A DNA stretch of 6,762 nt. Origin: Acidobacteriota bacterium. Its GTDB lineage: Bacteria; Acidobacteriota; Thermoanaerobaculia; Multivoradales; JAHZIX01. The position numbers were made by a program, and so were the translations under genes. Under the pieces are notes generated by a model, which was not told the origin of the DNA, searched no databases, and saw only the letters and a list, made by a program, of their open reading frames with translations. Shown one piece after another: positions 5,926-6,762 of this stretch. The stretch covers positions 1 through 6,762 of the forward strand of contig JAGQSE010000756.1 of assembly GCA_020439725.1 (NCBI GenBank), written 5' to 3'. The stretch's first letter is position 1. Each line of letters opens with the position of its first letter.

Positions 5926-6031
5926 CTACTCAGACGAGTGGCTGCCGGTCCAACAATCTTCCAAGGATTCTGGGTACAATTTAGAGCTAGAAACGTTTGA
6001 GGAGATCCCTGTGCAGAAGTCGAGAAGCCCG
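5926..6031. other. Unassigned spacer between IS256 fragments
   Basis: About 105 bp with no gene and no recognised repeat. It is less GC-rich than the neighbouring DNA. It joins the broken transposase fragment to the second leader copy and may be old target DNA or the tail of another relic. Confidence 0.4.
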
Positions 6032-6119
6032 TGGTGACGTACAGTTTCTTGCGCAAGAAGGACGGTGAGGTGGTGGCCTCGCCTTGGTCTGATGGAGTTG
6101 ACAGCAACCAACGACCAAG
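6032..6119 (+). repeat. 88-bp direct repeat, copy 2 (truncated IS256-type leader)
   Basis: Second copy of the sequence at 5613-5700. The match stops sharply at 6119, just before the position where copy 1 has its Shine-Dalgarno and transposase start. So this copy has lost the whole transposase. It ends 7 bp before the stop codon of the convergent molybdoenzyme gene. Confidence 0.8.
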
Positions 6120-6126
6120 TGTCGCG

Positions 6127-6762
6127 CTACCCACGCCGCCCTTCCACCTCCACCCGCGCATCGTTGTAGCAAGCTCCCCCTGCCACCCGATTGACGTGGT
6201 CGGGGCACAGCGCGGTCGCGGTGGCTTGGTTGGGGGTGGAGCGGCGCCAGGCGCCTTTGGGGATGAGGACGACGCCGGGGCGGATGCGGTCGGAGATGCG
6301 GGCGTGGCACCAGACCTCGCCGGAGCGGTTGTGGACGCGGACGGGGTCGCCGGTTTGGAGGCCGCGAGGGGTGGCGTCGTCGGGGTGGAGGGTGACTTCC
6401 AGGCGGTCTAGGCTCGATTCGCCAAAGGTGCTGTTGATCAGGTGCTGGGTGGCGGGACTGATCAGCGTGAGCGGATAGGCGTCTAGGTCGGGGTCGAGGT
6501 ATGCGTAGGGCTCGGTGCCGAGGTCCGTCGGGGTGAGGTGAACCTTGCCGTCGGAGGTCTTGGGGAAGACGGTGCCGAACTGGATGGGCGTCGGGCCGGG
6601 GAAGTCGTAGCCATGGCTGCGACCGGCGGCGAGGAGGTCGCGGTCGGGGCGGGTGCCGCCGGTCATCTCGATGTTGGCGGCGACGCGGTCGAAGACCTCG
6701 TCGTCGCTCATGGCGAAGATCGGGTCGTCGAAACCCGTCGCGCGACCCAGCGCCGCAAAGGT
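6127..6762 (-). CDS. Molybdopterin-dependent oxidoreductase, C-terminal part
   Basis: The minus-strand frame is open to the window edge, so only the last 211 residues of what is normally a protein of about 700 residues or more are seen. The ATG at 6711-6709 is probably internal, since the codons before it (GRATGFDDPIF) also look like family sequence. From about residue 98 it carries the molybdopterin-dinucleotide-binding domain: LTLISPATQHLINSTFGES, then LHPDDATPRGLQTGDPVRV, RPGVVLIPKGAWRR and AGGACYNDARVEVE. This is the DMSO-reductase superfamily (formate dehydrogenase, biotin sulfoxide reductase and nitrate reductase relatives). The substrate cannot be told from this part, because the iron-sulfur and Mo-ligand regions lie outside. 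The C-terminus looks complete. The IS256 relic starts 7 bp beyond the stop, so the last residues could have been altered. Confidence 0.88.
   Translation of the reverse strand, partial: TFAALGRATGFDDPIFAMSDDEVFDRVAANIEMTGGTRPDRDLLAAGRSHGYDFPGPTPIQFGTVFPKTSDGKVHLTPTDLGTEPYAYLDPDLDAYPLTLISPATQHLINSTFGESSLDRLEVTLHPDDATPRGLQTGDPVRVHNRSGEVWCHARISDRIRPGVVLIPKGAWRRSTPNQATATALCPDHVNRVAGGACYNDARVEVEGRRG

Noticed and set aside
5980..5993. TTTAGAGCTAGAAA, resembling part of an engineered Cas9 guide scaffold
   Set aside because: Only 14 partly self-complementary bases match, with no downstream scaffold, repeat array or cas gene. Coincidence.
5556..6310. Several minus-strand frames (Arg/Pro/Cys-rich) opposite the IS256 relics
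   Set aside because: They owe their similarity to each other to the 88-bp DNA repeat, cross element boundaries and show no protein family features.

Overview
The window comes from a high-GC bacterium. It reads as a patch of accessory DNA wedged between two ordinary metabolic genes. No marker fixes the phylum. The codon use, a thiaminase I, a molybdopterin oxidoreductase and several IS families would suit a large-genome soil or aquatic bacterium, but that is only an inference.

Left edge (1 to about 580): the C-terminal half of a thiaminase I (thiamine pyridinylase) gene, on the plus strand, entering from outside the window. Its last codons run into a 1,254-bp IS3-family insertion sequence (581-1834, minus strand). 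That element has orfA, orfB, an A6G frameshift site and recognisable imperfect terminal inverted repeats. It has no flanking target duplication. Its transposase is DD33E instead of the canonical DD35E, because two residues are missing beside the catalytic Glu. Directly beyond it are two tandem 25-bp repeats (1843-1892) that look like the subterminal repeats of another IS whose body is gone.

Middle left (1893-2767): about 875 bp with no convincing gene. A 198-codon open frame (2008-2604) has non-typical codon-position composition. A weak inverted repeat with CTAG at both outer edges (1930/2605) encloses it, so this may be a small relic element.

Centre (2768-5605): the main object is a single 945-residue protein with its own Shine-Dalgarno. 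Its middle third is a carbon-nitrogen hydrolase (nitrilase superfamily) domain with a complete Glu-Lys-Cys triad (E337, K418, C471). It is flanked by an N-terminal region of about 260 residues that I do not recognise, a highly charged linker, and a C-terminal helical region of about 245 residues. Nitrilase domains in large multidomain proteins occur in some anti-phage systems (for example the RT-nitrilase proteins of DRT type 1). This protein has no reverse transcriptase and no visible partner gene. A stand-alone defence or signalling role is a hypothesis only.

Right (5606-6126): debris of IS256-family elements. It consists of an 88-bp direct repeat present twice (5613-5700 and 6032-6119) and, after the first copy, a decayed start of an IS256-type transposase with an in-frame TGA.

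Right edge (6127-6762, minus strand): the C-terminal part of a molybdopterin-dependent oxidoreductase including its dinucleotide-binding domain. Its stop lies 7 bp from the second IS256 repeat copy.

Overall: thiaminase and molybdoenzyme ends | IS3, IS-end repeats, possible small relic | 945-aa nitrilase-like protein | IS256 relics. The central gene has no intact partner and is bordered on both sides by mobile-element remains, which fits acquisition as a single-gene cargo.
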